A stretch of DNA of 64,000 nt from Echinarachnius parma (GCA_037951105.1 JBAMJV010003253.1:1-64000), one strand, 5' to 3'. Shown: positions 44,501 to 56,151, counted from the stretch's first letter. Program-made: numbers and translations. The notes: generated by a model from the letters alone, not told the origin.

Positions 44501-47500
44501 GTCATTATAAAATTATAAAATTGTTATACAGTATCACATTATGCAGTACTCGTGCTTTAAAAACATGTATATCAGGGAAGATGTTTAATTTCAGCTTAAG
44601 GTTAGATGATATGCATGAATGATGAGGTTAATGGGAATCGTTTGTGTATAAATTATAGGATCTTTAAAATTATGGTTGGTTTTGAAAAATAAATAGTACA
44701 TGTTGGATGTTAAGTTACGATAACTTTGTCTAGATTTCGGTGTGGAAACCATAAACTCCCAATAGCATATGGTCGCTACTTGCCTGAGCAAGAGTTACAG
44801 ATTTGTAGCTTGTGTTCCTTGCAGGATCTGGGGGATGAATTTCATTATGTCTTAGTGTGCCTGCATTTCAGGATGATCGGAATCGACTAGTTAAAGGGAC
44901 AGGTCCACTTTTACAAAACGTCTGAACAGCTTTCAGTTGACGGATGGGGATCAATGTAACACGCAAAAAAAAAATCAGAGCGAACAGCCCTCTAATTTGG
45001 ATTCTACGAATGAAAAACGAATGCGTCCCTCCATTTAAACTATATATCGGTCAATAAAGGAGTTCAACTGATTTAGCATAATATTACAACAATATAGTAC
45101 TAATTCTCGTAAAGGTATTGTGAAGCCGACATTTCTGAACGTATGTCATGGAAAAAGATCTCAAAAAGAAAGAATATATAATTACATGTAGTCAGTTTAA
45201 GCGATGTTTGGGTATTTTGCTTGGTAAACGCTCACACATTAGTACTTATGCGCGGGTCACGTAGCTAGCGCGGGTCACGTAGGGGTCATGCATACCGATC
45301 TGGCACTCCGTGAAATCTGTGTACGAACTTACTCACCGGCCGAAAATACGTATGTACCCATTTAACCGACGTCCCTCAGTTTAATCAGTTTTAGGTCTAT
45401 AACTCCACGAAAAAGAGATTTCAAGCCCTAATTTTTTCAGGCATGCTATTAAATGACATTTCCTTTCATATAAGACAATAACCTCGCAACTTTTGAATTT
45501 TGGCTTGCAAAAGAGGATCTCTCCCTTTAAAGGTCGTTATTTTGAGAGGCCAAATGCATATAAGATGTATCAGTTATTCAATACCAGTAATGTTAAGCAG
45601 TTAAAGAATTTATCAAGGTTTTGTAGAATTATTATGTCTAAGTTCTCTTAGTGCCAAAAAGGTTATTGTGTGTGTTATTTTAAAGTTGTGGTGCTCATTA
45701 TATTGTTGTTCATATTTTCTTGCGAGGTCGCCATAGTGTTGCCAAAGATTTTGTTTGTTTTTATCATGTTTATACTTAATGTAAATATCTAGTTCTTTTA
45801 ATATTTACGCATTATATGTTTATACACATGATATACACTTGTATCTTTGTATTTCTCCCATGCCCCCGTGAGGGACCATTTTTGAGAAATAAAAATCATT
45901 GTCATTGTCATTGTCATAAAAAAAATAAATAATAATAATGACAATGTACTGTAGTTCAATTATGGCACCTCGGCTCGTTCGTAATATTGTTAATTTGTAA
46001 TTATCCTTTTCTCTAATGTTCCAGATTTATACATACCAGGCGTCGGTGGTCGGATTTCAGACACTTGAATGTCATTAATCTTAACGACAGGAGCATCACC
46101 CCACCACCGAGTATCACGGACAGCTTTGAATGAAATCTTTATAAAGGAACGTGAAAAAAGGAGTTGCGAGAGACTTATTCAATGCAATGTTGTTATAATA
46201 GCTATGGCTGATAAATTAATTTTACTCGAACGAAATACTGGTAAAGAAAGATAAATGAAAAGAGCAAAGAAACATGAGTTTCCACGGAAATATGACCCGA
46301 GACATCAATATCGCTATACAGGGTGGCCCCAAAAAAACAGAACGGGGCACTTCTCAAAATACAGCAACACAATTATTATGTCCAACGGATAGGGTGTCTT
46401 TTCCAATGAACAACGTCGATACCAAGAACAGCCATTTTGGTTGAGTAGTTTTTGTTCTATATAGGGCGCTGTGAGTGACATGATGTCAGGTTCATTTTTT
46501 TGTCAAGTTTTACCTAGTCAGGGCCAGTAAAACCGCACGCACCGCCTTTCATAGCGTGAAACACAGCGCGCCTTTGACAGTGCGCACTCAGCCGTGTGCC
46601 GAGATAATGGGCATGGTATTACGGGCAGTGAGTGCGGTTTTACTGGCCCTGACTAGGTAAAAATTGACAAAAATTGGCACCTGACATGGTCTCACTCACA
46701 GCGTCTTAAAACAAAAACTACACGACCAAACTTACTGTTCTTGGTATCGTTTTTCATTGGAAAAGACATCCTATCTGATGGATTATATAGTTTGGTACTA
46801 TATTTTGGGAAGTGCCCCGTTCCGTTTTTTTGTGGCCACCCTGTATAGACAGGTGCTTGAACAAGGGCGTAAACAGTGTGGTCGCATTTCGAGGGAGCGA
46901 AGCGGCCAAGGGGAGTGCATTGGTGTCTCCAGTGGCGTACCCAGGTTTTTTTTCAAGGGGGGGGGGGGGGGGGTTATTTCGTCGACCAACATTTTCGAGG
47001 AGTTGGGGGTGTCGGTGAAGATTTTTAGAGGGGAGATGCCGGTAAAGATTTTTAGAGGGGGGAGTGTCCGTCAATATTTTTCAAATGGGGTGAGTGTGCG
47101 TCCCAATTTTTCGAGGGGTTATTTTCGACCAACATTTTTGTGGGGGGGGGGGGGGGGGGGGTGTCGATGAAGATTTTTCGAGGGGGGTGTTGGTGAAGAT
47201 TTTATATTGATACTAGATGAGACGAATTATTTAAATACACCCAAACCTACACCGAGTTCATATCATAGTGATACTTTACTCATTCCTCATATTTTGATTG
47301 GCTATATTTTTATTCTGCCATTACTGTATAACAATGTTTGCATTTTTATTTATATATATTACTGGTACGATATTTTGTATACTTCATATTTCCTTTTAAT
47401 TTGTATGTAATTATCGATGTTTTTACTTGGTAAATTCACTTGCAATTTAGCCTTTGGCTACAATGTGTTGAATAAAATAACTTGAAATGAATTGAATCAA

Positions 47501-49172
47501 ATTTAATTTGAAGACACGTCTTTATTTAATCAATGGCTATTTTAATAAATGCTAACCTGCATCAAGGAAGAGCACGTAATATTAACTTCGAAAGTCTCCC
47601 AAGAACCCGACGTATCTTCGAGAATATGAAGCGTTGTGTCAGTAGAGCATGTCGACTCTATCTCAAGATGGCCGTTGGTATTCCTGAAGTACTGGAAGGA
47701 CAATTGTCTCGTACCCGGGGTAAAAACAGGAAGATAACAGACGACTTGACTATTGAAGAATGCGTATACGAATGAAGCATTATAGTTCCCTGCATGGAGA
47801 ACGATAATAGAAAGGAAAATATGTTATCTCGGTTAATTATATCCCATACATATTTTGAGTACTGCAATTCGCCCAAAGTGAGCTCGATCGCCTCGAAACA
47901 CTCTTACAAATTCGAATTTGAGCATTCATTCGAAGAATCGACAAACTACCCAGCTAGCCACCTGACGTTGGGCCGATGTCGGAATTTGGTTGCCGGATGT
48001 CGGCATATCGCCGTTGGCTCGAGGTTAAAATGTCCGCCAGCCCAACATCGTCACGACGTCATTTTTGTGATATATTGGCATAAGGTCATTTTCCGACAAT
48101 GGCCCAACATCATGTCATGAGATGATGTTGGGCCATTGTCAGAAAATGACGTTATGCCAATATATCACAAAAATGACGTCGTGACGATGTTGGGCTGGCG
48201 GACATTTTAACCTCGAGCCAACGGCGATATGCCGACATCCGGCAACCAAATTCCGACATCGGCCCAACGTCAGGTGGCTAGCTGGGTATATCAATCATAA
48301 ACAAAATTGAAATGTAACGCTCTATTAGTGCGCATCAGTTTGCTCACTTTATAGAAAATATTTTACGGGTTTTCTACGCATCGACAAAATTGAAAAATGA
48401 AAAATTCCTGGCTATACGCCTATACCCAGCTAGCCACCTGACGTCGGGCCGATGTCGGAAGTTGGTTGCCGGATGTTGGCATATCGCCGTTGGCTCGAGG
48501 TTAAAATGTCCGCCAGCCCAACATCGTCACGACGTCATTTTTGTGATATATTGGCATAACGTCATTTTCCGACAATGGCCCAACATCATGTCATGAGATG
48601 ATGTTGGGCCATTGTCGGAAATTGACGTTATGCCAATATATCACAAAAATGACGTCGTGACGATGTTGGGCTGGCGGACATTTTAACCTCGAGCCAACGG
48701 CGATATGCCGACATCCGGCAACCAACTTCCGACATCGGCCCGACGTCAGGTGGCTAGCTGGGTACCAGTGTTGGGAATTACGAAAAACAGCTATTTTGAG
48801 CAAATTAATTGATCAATATTGTTGAAACAGAGATTTTGCCAAAATTCCACAACTTGTTTATCCGCTTTCACCGGTTACGTTTCTGTGGCTTCACGCTCGA
48901 GTTAATGTGGGCGGCGTGCATGGTTGCATAGCCTTTTGCACGTGATGTACATGAGCGAATTAATTTAATCGCGAGTCATCCGCTTTTTCTATTTCGAATT
49001 GCAGCTTTGTAAAACTCTATACACATCTGTAACATTCTTTTACATGGTCGGTGATAAAAGCGTCAAAAATACTGATATTTCGCATTCACGTTTGCCCCCT
49101 AAGATTTAAAAATTGGGGAACTCGTGCAAAATTTATGGGACTCGGATGGGTAATTTATACCCCCCCCCCCCC

Positions 49173-49242
<70 letters not shown>

Positions 49243-52200
49243 CCTGTTGTCAAATTGTTTTTAGTACATGAACCTTGCAAAACATTTTGGAATATATCGT
49301 AACTTACCTTCTTCTATTTCCCATTGCCCTTGATCATTGTTTGACTGAGTTATGAAACAATCATCCGAGCCAAAGTTGCAAGACCAAACTGAAAAGAAAA
49401 TATATCACGTTGTATTTACATGTCTATTATAATGTCTAATGTCACAGTCAGTCACCTATTCGTGTAAAGAGTAATATTGATAAAAAAAACTTAAATTATC
49501 CACGTAGTGTGAGTTGTAAAATGTTTTTTGTTTTTTTCTTGGCAAATACATTATTTTACATTTAGTAAAACAAATTATACGCTTTTTTAAATTAAGGAAT
49601 AAAAAGGTTGATGTAGATGTGATAAACATGTATATTGCCAATAATAAAATTAATAAATTACGGTAGATTCTGTAAAAATTTCTTGGATTCGTAATTAAAA
49701 GTAAATTAAATTGGAAAAACAAAATAAATTATCACGAAAGATATCTTGTGTTATTGGAGTATACAATATAATTAAGTTTAATTGACCTTTGTCTGTTTTA
49801 AATGTTTATGATTTACATTTATATCTTGTTGCTATATTTATGTTTCTGTACATGAACAATATTTTACCAGAATTTTTAAATTTTATATTCCTCAAATACA
49901 TAAGTATGTTACTAGAAATGCTGATAATCTTTGTTTGCCCAAGTATCGTTATAATTTGTCTAGAACAATGATTTAATACAGAGGGCCTTATTTATTTGCT
50001 TTTGTATGTTGCAACATGGTTTTAAAGATTTGTTTTCATTATCTCCTTTTAAACGAAAATATAAATCATACCTTATTGATCATGCATTGTGATCAACAAA
50101 ATATTTGTTTCCTTTATATAAATATATTTATGAAAGACTGTTAATGCCAGCATGTGTGTATGTCATGGCATGTTCTATGTTCTTAGTTTGTACATTATAG
50201 GAACCTGGCCCGGTATTGAATTCCATCCTTGGCTGAAGTAAGTAATCTGGTAATTGAGATATGATTAATTCATCAGATTTTGTTTTACTGAAGTATAAGT
50301 CAGAAAGTCAAGTTCTATCTCAGCCTAGAAAATGCTAAGTAAATGTCTTACCTAATCTAAGTACATGTATTTAATTGAATACCAGGCCTGGGGATTAGCC
50401 TATAGGTCTACGGCCTTTGCTGATCCCCACATCCATTCTATTTTATATTGCTAACGCTTTTGCGTGGTACTTTGTCGGTGTAGTATTGTGTTGCTTCGTT
50501 TTATTTTATCATGATTCTTTATATCTTTTTGTTTTATTGTAAAATGGTGTATATTTGTGTATTTCACCATGTTTATTGCATTGATTGATATACATTTGTT
50601 TTAAAATCGATGTGAATAAAAGGCCTTTGATAAGCCCCTATATATAAAGGGCGACGAAACCCTATATAGACAAATTATTTTCAAAATAAGAAGCAGAACT
50701 AGAGTGATTATCAAAACTAATTGAACAAAATAGCCAAGAACTAATACAAATAATGCCCGGAAAGACGAAATTATAGAGTTCCGTGGAAGGAATATTATCT
50801 AAATTACGATATTGGTTTTAAAGCTCTACAGACAAGAACTAATTCAAAACTGTGTTTTACTGTATCTAAGGTAGATTTTCATGAAGATTATTAATACAAA
50901 CATATTTTTCTCGTGGGAAAACCCGGTAAAATAAAAAAAATCAACTTGTAAATTCACTTTAGGAACCCCCGTAAAAAAATTGAGTCCGGGCGAAGAAAAA
51001 TGACGTCATCGTTGTGACGTCACATAAGGACAATCGCAGTATAGCTTGGTGCTCTATTGTCGTAAAAGCTGAGTGCATCTACTCACGTTGGCAGAGAGAT
51101 ATTATTTCGATTTTGTTCAATATTTGCAAACATTTGTTTAAAGTGATGCCTGTAAAGTGTCTAACTCCACGAAAAATACTTGGACCTTCCTCGTTTCTCT
51201 TCTGCCGTGTTGTTTAGCTTATGGTAAGAGAGGAATAAAATAGGGTTAGATTTTTTCAAATGTCCCTTTAGTATGAAGATAATTATCATTGAAAGTCATT
51301 ATTTCAAAAGCGTTAGCAACGCTTTTGATATAAAGTACAATTGCCGTAGCTGAACTAGTCCGGCCAGCGCGCGTGGGAAACCTTCCCGACCCGACTGAAC
51401 TTTGAGCCGAGCGCGCGCAAATTCCATGAATTCTGTACCGTCTGTAAACATACACGGGTGCGGATATCGCAAACGGATGATTATTACTGCGACAAATCTA
51501 CGGCAGGCCATCAGTATTCGGTGATAAAATATGAACTCAATATTCGTTTTTTCACTAGGTAAACAGTGTTCGTTTTCTTTCAAACTTTCACAAATCTTTC
51601 AATTGTATTTTACAATGATATTCATATAGAATTGAAGTCTCAAATGTCATTTTGTGCAATATCTGACACATTACAGGCATCCACACTCAGATGTGTTGCT
51701 GCATCCTGCTACAATGCATTTCTTAGGCATTTTCAGTTAATCCTCAATTTCCAAGCAAATACGAGTTTGTTTTACTAGCAAGTCAAAGGCTCTGCATGTA
51801 AACCATGCACGTTCGTACTTTGTACTCCGTGTTGTGGTCCTCATGTGACGTCATGACCCGATGAGCACGTACCGACACGCGCGCTCCGCTATAAATAACT
51901 TGTTTAGGAGTATGGAACGCCGATGCGAAAAAGAGCCAAAAAGTTGCATGCGATTTACCTTTTTGGCCCAACTTAAGGATTTCTTTGAAAAAAAGAGTGT
52001 GGTATATCAATATAGGCACATATTCAAAGCTATAAACCTGAATCAAAGCCGGGATTTCACTATACCTTTAAATTTGGCGCCGTCTCTTATTTGACTGTAA
52101 CGTATGTTCGAACCTAACCGCGATATCTTTTGTATATTCAATCGTTTTATTATTGTCATTTTTTTCTAACACAGTATTTAAAAACAATAATAATGTTACA

Positions 52201-55082
52201 ATAGATTGCAGATAATGTGATTATTCTGTTATTCAGGTACATTTTAGCGAATACCATCAATAATTCACCTTTTTATTAGAATTGTATACAATGAGTCCCC
52301 TTTTTTCTTCTTCTTACACTGAAACAATTTGTCTAGATATGTATTGTATAGTCATTTAATTTACCTGACGGAGAGGAAACTAATTCAGACACACGTATGT
52401 CATCTATTCCAATATAAGGGGCTCCATTTCCATAATCGCTATCACGCACAGTGGTAAGTGATATCTGTAGTTCATAATGTATACAAAATAACAATTTACA
52501 GGTATAAATGAATAGTATATAATTATTATAACGTTGTAGTTACATAGTATAATAAAGTCATACTAAATATTATTGTACATATATAATTATTATACAGATG
52601 TTAACTGGTGGAGGAGGGAATAGCACGGAATGCTCCTGTCCGAGGGATTTGAAATGCTATTGAGGGAAGATTGTAAGAAGACTGTTAACAGTTAAAGGGA
52701 TAGTTGAGTTCTGGTAAAGAGAGTACATTTTTGGTCAAACTAGCGAGTAACCACAACCTGCACCATTACATTACAAACTAATAGTTATAACTCCACCATG
52801 CTCGAAAGGAATACAAAATTACAAACGACTAAGTAAAAAGCCTGTTATCATTCAAAAAGAGCCGTTCAAACTCAAGAGGGCGCTCTCTAAAAATTGGTTT
52901 CAACCATTTTAAATAAAATATTGTGCATGTGATGGTTTGTAAAAACTGTGATTAGATAGAGAGATAAACTATTAAAAAACTTCTATTGAAAATTGTTGAA
53001 AAGAGGAAGCATTTAAACATAACTTTAACGGTTGGTTCAAAATTATTGAATAATTGTGGGGCCCCACATTTATTACAAATGGTTACGTTTATGGATATTT
53101 CAACCGTTTCTGAACCGATTTTAATCAAATAAAGTTTATTCTGTCATTAAAATATTATGCTCTTTCAAATTTGACACTCAGTTTTTCATTATCTCACAGA
53201 AAAATTATTATGTGTAGCGCCCTCTATACCAAAACTCAACTATCCCTTTAACATCTGTTATGTTATATGACTAAATTAACACAATCATCTTTACACTTCT
53301 AGCCTCTCTGAGCTCGATTAGAAAATTTGGCTTTTCGAAGTGATATGTTGACAAGTTATTGTGTCGTCATAATATAATCTCTCTCCCCCTCTCATTGTGA
53401 CGTCCTAATATAATCTCTCTTGCAGCATGTAATATAACACCTGCAATCGATAACATCTCTTTTATTGTTTGCCATAATTATGTCTAAACGAAAATTCCCT
53501 GTTATATAACAAATATCATTGCAATCACGTGACTGTGTTGAGCCAATCAATGACTCGTATTTTATTAATACAATGTTGCAGCTTATTTCAACATAAGAGC
53601 TTAAAGGGATCTAGTAACTTTGTTGACATGTGCAAACAGTGATGAGTGGTTGATACAATATAATTTATATTGTTGTTATAATAATAATAATAATAATATA
53701 TTCGATTTATATAGCGCCTAATATGATCGATAATCGTCTCTAAGCGCTTTACAATGATATGTCCAATGGGTGTTGTGTTAACATTTCAAGTTGAATGGAC
53801 GTTATATGGCCGAGTAATGAGCAAATATGCAAAGTGATATTCACTAACTCATTGCACTCACTTTGTACATGGTTTTCGCGGTCCGGACATAACACTTCAA
53901 TCGTAAAAATCTTTTTAACGAAAGGGAAATTTTAAAACCCGAAACCTATTCCATGCTTTTATTTATAATACGACTACAACAAGGTATGAAAGAACCGCTA
54001 GGATTCAAATTGGATTTTGAGGATTTGGACAATGTTCACTAAGTCCCTTTAAAGATACAAATCGAGTAGTTTAGATCATTGAAGCAAGCGTGATGTATAA
54101 GAATATGGCCCTACCATAATATACATTTAATTTCATTCGCATTATTATAATATAATATAATCATTTCCGATTTTCCGTCAGTCACCTTAAAGAAACTAAA
54201 GAATACAACGTACTTTGGCACTTGTTCGATAGTTGATGACTTGTAAAATAGGTCTGCCGAAAAAAACTCCATGAAAATAAACACAGTAGTGATTTTAGAC
54301 TAATTTTCTGATGCCAAATCTCACTTAGCAGCCAGTTTACGCCCCACCCACATTTAGGGTCCAGAATCGGCAGCGTGATTGACATGTGATTGACAATTCA
54401 TTGGCTTACGTCATCTACATAATTTAGTTCATTAGTCCGTTCTTTAGATGACGTCACATTTTTGCGATTTAAAAGGGGCGTTCCCAGGACAATTAGATAT
54501 TTACTAATTACCCCAAAAATGATTGATTTCATGGGAAATGACTGCCAAATTCTTTTTCTTGAGGAAAAAGTTACGTATAGAGAGCCTAATTGTGAAAATT
54601 AGGCCATCTAGACGCTGTAGTTCCTTTAATCACGCATATTGGTAGCTGCATTAAATATATATACATGGTAAAGACAGACAAATTAAAATTTCATGCACAA
54701 TTATGTCAAATCGTATTATTGCTATGCGAGAAAATTAATAATTATGTAGTGGAATTTGAATTTAATTAAATTGTAGCTAAAATCTTGAAACGTGATATCA
54801 TAATGTATAGCCCACAAGCGCTAAGCATAATTGTACTATTTACCTGGATTGCAGAAGTGCATGTGATGTTTAATTCCTCATCTTGAAAATAATTTGAGAT
54901 TGAAACATTGTAGAGGTCTATTTCTGTGCCGTTTGGACAAAGTTTGATTTCCAGATGACCGTTGCTATTTTTATTGTAGAATTTAAATGAAACCTTGCCC
55001 ATGCGTGAGGCAAATGTTGGAAGACGACAGGCATACTTATCACCTGGATAGGCCCAGCGTAAATGTGCATAGTAATAGTAAT
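40155..55082 (-). CDS. gene 2: two-MAM-like-domain receptor with tyrosine-ladder tail (5' partial)
   Basis: Eight exons on the minus strand: 55082-54844, 52464-52365, 49388-49308, 47789-47557, 46136-46037, 44152-43940, 42881-42785 and 41355-40155. Phases run 1,0,1,1,0,1,1,2 to a TAA stop; the joined exons code for 754 residues. Order: end of a first MAM-like domain, a complete second MAM-like domain, Thr-rich repeat stalk, one transmembrane helix, HRRRK stop-transfer, 399-residue tail. The signal peptide and first MAM opening exon are not found up to 64000 and probably lie beyond. The protein should be a plasma-membrane receptor recruiting SH2 proteins through many YNVL/YNTL sites; ligand unknown. 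It is a tandem paralogue of gene 1. Confidence 0.85.
41356..42784. other. gene 2 last intron
   Basis: No exon is seen. It holds a (TA)n-poly(T) run near 41520-41550, a C tract near 41775-41788 and a piece (42130-42200) repeated at 39550-39620. Confidence 0.5.
42785..42881 (-). CDS. gene 2 exon: transmembrane segment
   Basis: Acceptor TATAATTATTACAG, donor GTATTA, 97 nt, phase 1-2, as in gene 1. It encodes GGNITT then IVAPIVIIVILLAVVAAFVF and CLIHRR, a single membrane helix with a basic inner flank. Confidence 0.9.
42882..43939. other. gene 2 intron
   Basis: No exon is seen. It contains a C run at about 43811-43831 and otherwise plain AT-rich sequence. Confidence 0.5.
43940..44152 (-). CDS. 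gene 2 exon: Thr-rich stalk coded by a minisatellite
   Basis: Acceptor TTGTTTCTGCAG, donor GTATGA, 213 nt, phase 1-1. It encodes APIITTRTTLPTTTGGS and then five copies of GTTSTQHP before GTGDEQSG. It is the positional equivalent of the gene 1 Ser/Thr stalk and probably O-glycosylated. Copy number could vary between alleles without shifting the frame. Confidence 0.88.
43959..44078. repeat. 24-bp coding minisatellite, five copies
   Basis: Unit, read on the minus strand, ACAACATCAACGCAACATCC plus four bases. The copies are almost identical; one has a synonymous GGT for GGC. Uniformity suggests recent expansion or homogenisation. Confidence 0.93.
44153..44890. other. gene 2 intron, no exon seen
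   Basis: AT-rich; no recognisable coding block or clear element ends before the family B MITE at 44895. Confidence 0.45.
44895..45526. mobile_element. TTAA MITE family B, copy 2 (632 bp)
   Basis: Ends AGGGACAGGTCCACTTTTAC and AAGAGGATCTCTCCCT, with TTAA at 44891-44894 and 45527-45530. It is in opposite orientation to the copy at 6713 and the same length. Both carry the pair of TACGTGACCCGCGC-type blocks near the middle. Confidence 0.85.
45531..45935 (+). mobile_element. probable LINE 3' end with ATTGTC tail
   Basis: Non-coding sequence ends GAGAAATAAAAATCATTGTC with ATTGTC repeats and an A-rich run at 45880-45935. This is the kind of 3' terminus seen on CR1/L2-like elements. No RT remains. 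Confidence 0.45.
46037..46136 (-). CDS. gene 2 exon: second MAM-like domain, part 3
   Basis: 100 nt, phase 0-1, donor GTATGT. It encodes ISFKAVRDTRWWGDAPVVKI then NDIQVSEIRPP, closely matching the MAM closing pattern. The acceptor (TTCCTTTATAAAG) has a weak pyrimidine tract, but length and phase equal those of the other two part-3 exons. Confidence 0.88.
46317..46845. mobile_element. TIR element with CAGGGTGGCC ends
   Basis: Left TACAGGGTGGCCCCAAAAAA and right TTTTTTTGTGGCCACCCTGTA are inverted, flanked by TA, giving 529 bp. A truncated copy is at 62712-63005. It lies in the gene 2 intron and is non-coding. Confidence 0.8.
46955..47210. repeat. G-rich degenerate minisatellite
   Basis: Repeats of the form GTCGGTGAAGATTTTT(A/C)GAGGGG, 25-35 bp long, with two poly-G runs (46958-46973 and 47142-47161). 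It lies just downstream, in gene sense, of the exon at 47557. Confidence 0.75.
47557..47789 (-). CDS. gene 2 exon: second MAM-like domain, part 2
   Basis: Acceptor ATCGTTCTCCATGCAG, donor GTTAGC, 233 nt, phase 1-0, the same length as the gene 1 exon. It encodes CYLPVF, LSFQYFRNTNGHLEI and SWETFEVNITCSS. NAS and NIT sequons are present. An 80-codon frame on the plus strand of the same interval is a shadow. Confidence 0.9.
47949..48286. mobile_element. 338-bp near-perfect palindrome, copy 1
   Basis: It starts CCCAGCTAGCCACCTGACGT and ends with the complement, flanked by TA. Arms are about 165 bp around a GTCATGAG centre, with only scattered mismatches. Because it is palindromic, the same 57-70-residue ORF appears on both strands. 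Confidence 0.9.
48425..48762. mobile_element. 338-bp near-perfect palindrome, copy 2
   Basis: Same ends, same length and TA flanks as copy 1, 138 bp away. The two copies differ from each other at a few positions. Both lie in the intron before the exon at 47557. Confidence 0.9.
49160..49242. repeat. poly-C and (AC)n microsatellite
   Basis: A C run at about 49160-49172 followed by an ACACAC run of over 30 units with two ACATAC interruptions. It lies about 70 bp from the donor of the exon at 49308. Confidence 0.9.
49308..49388 (-). CDS. gene 2 exon: second MAM-like domain, part 1
   Basis: Acceptor TTTTCTTTTCAG, donor GTAAGT, 81 nt, phase 1-1. It encodes VWSCNFGSDDCFITQSNNDQ then GQWEIEEG, a clear MAM opening (C-x-F-x4-C, TQ, ND, W). 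Confidence 0.9.
49390..52364. other. gene 2 intron between the two MAM-like domains
   Basis: No exon is recognised. About 49780-50640 is AT-rich repeat-like sequence ending GATGTGAATAAAAGGCC. A partial family C MITE starts after TTAA at 51142, and an AAAGCGTTAGCAACGCTTT hairpin is at 51306. Frames around 51860-52090 have no recognisable domain. Confidence 0.45.
52365..52464 (-). CDS. gene 2 exon: first MAM-like domain, part 3
   Basis: Acceptor ATGAACTACAG, donor GTAAAT, 100 nt, phase 0-1. It encodes ISLTTVRDSDYGNGAPYIGI then DDIRVSE, the best match in the window to the MAM DI.LDDI closing motif. Confidence 0.92.
52696..53247. mobile_element. MITE family D copy with TTAA target sites (552 bp)
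   Basis: AGGGATAGTTGAGTTCTGGT and ACCAAAACTCAACTATCCCT ends, with TTAA at 52692-52695 and 53248-53251. It is one of the two family copies here with intact flanks on both sides. Confidence 0.87.
53605..54048. mobile_element. MITE family E, complete copy
   Basis: Ends AGGGATCTAGTAACTTTGTT and GGACAATGTTCACTAAGTCCCT, with TTAA at 53601-53604 and 54049-54052. An (ATA)n run and a TATAGCGCCTAATATG... AAGCGCTTTACA piece lie inside. Confidence 0.8.
54053..54843. other. gene 2 intron, no exon seen
   Basis: AT-rich sequence with no recognisable domain or element ends. Confidence 0.4.
54844..55082 (-). CDS. gene 2 exon: first MAM-like domain, part 2
   Basis: Acceptor TTATTTCTTCCTGCAG, donor GTAAAT, 239 nt, phase 1-0. 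It encodes YYYYAHLRWAYPGDKYACRL then PTFASRMGKVSFKFYNKNSN. NVS and NIT sequons are present. The phase-1 start requires an upstream exon, which I could not find before 64000. Confidence 0.9.
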
Positions 55083-55554
55083 CTGCAGGAAGAAATAAAT
55101 ATAGATAAAATTAATGTATAAAATAAGAGGTCCCCCCAAAAACAAACTTTACAAAAGGAAAAAAAAGAAGATAATTGCTAGATAGACTACTATAAAATAC
55201 GGGAAATGGACTGGAAGTATACAGAAATACGTATCAATATGATTAATGATATAATTATATCACCAGTAAATGAAAAAATGAATATTCATCGTGTGTATTG
55301 TGGAATGCGTACCAATGGCAGTATTTTGAGTACCATAACATATTAAACACTCGATCAAGAATTAACATTTTCAGACACCATGTACAATTATGCACGTATT
55401 ACGCTGTACCGTTTTTGATCATGATTTAGTCTAGCACTAAAAGAATGGGCGGCCAATAGTGCCAGAATATTCAATCAGATTTAGAGACAAGACATGTAGG
55501 TACATACGAAGGACAATAGCACATACATAATGGGCGATCAACGGTCACCTGTAA

Positions 55555-55965
55555 TACCCCCGTCACACCTACTACGCTCCTAATACGCTCCTAATCCCTA
55601 TTGATAAATTTGGCTAGAGCGGCGTTCATTGTTCTCTATTGTTATCGATCGTACTACACTTTTTCGCCGATCGCACGGCGCTCCCACTGTGAGGGCATGA
55701 GAGTAGTACTTTCTCCGAGAACGAGTTGGCAAATTTCTGCGCTTGCTTTGAACACGCCCAAAACAAGCGTAGCTGTTCCACGATCTGAAATTTTGTGCAG
55801 GGGGGTATTGTGTGTTCATACATGGGAGTTTATCTTTTCACGCATTTGAGATAATCTTCCCATTCATTTCTTATTGAACAAAATACATTTTGCCGATCTT
55901 TTCCAGTGCTTGTGATCAGCTATTGTCCAAGAGCGTAGTAGAAGCGTAGCTCGGTGTGACGGCAC
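55555..55965. mobile_element. MITE family H, copy 1
   Basis: The left end CCGTCACACCTACTACGCTC faces GAGCGTAGTAGAAGCGTAGC and TCGGTGTGACGG at the right. A second copy, inverted, is at 61690-62170 and shares AACGCCGCTCTAG, the CGCCCAAAACAAGCG block and GCTGATCACAAGC. It is non-coding. Confidence 0.75.
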
Positions 55966-56057
55966 CATAAACGATCGAACAAGAGAGACCGCGTAATGCG
56001 TAAACGACGGCCAAACGCGGTACGAGCGATCAAATGCAGTACGAACAATGAAATGCG

Positions 56058-56114
56058 GACATGATGATGATGATGATCATCATCATCATCGTTCATGGCG
56101 ATAATGATGATGAC

Positions 56115-56151
<37 letters not shown>

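Noticed and set aside
47533..47775. 80-codon plus-strand ORF
   Set aside because: Antisense shadow of the gene 2 MAM-like exon, whose splice sites, phase and homology to three other exons are far stronger evidence.
48390..48803. 68-70 residue ORFs on both strands with near-identical sequence
   Set aside because: They arise because the 338-bp element is a palindrome; there is no sign of selection on a protein.
51861..52094. 77-codon plus-strand ORF
   Set aside because: No recognised domain or splice context; composition like the surrounding intron.
55381..55460. Possible MAM opening exon for gene 2 (an NHDQ-like peptide on the minus strand)
   Set aside because: A stop codon lies directly upstream in frame and there are no paired cysteines or suitable acceptor.
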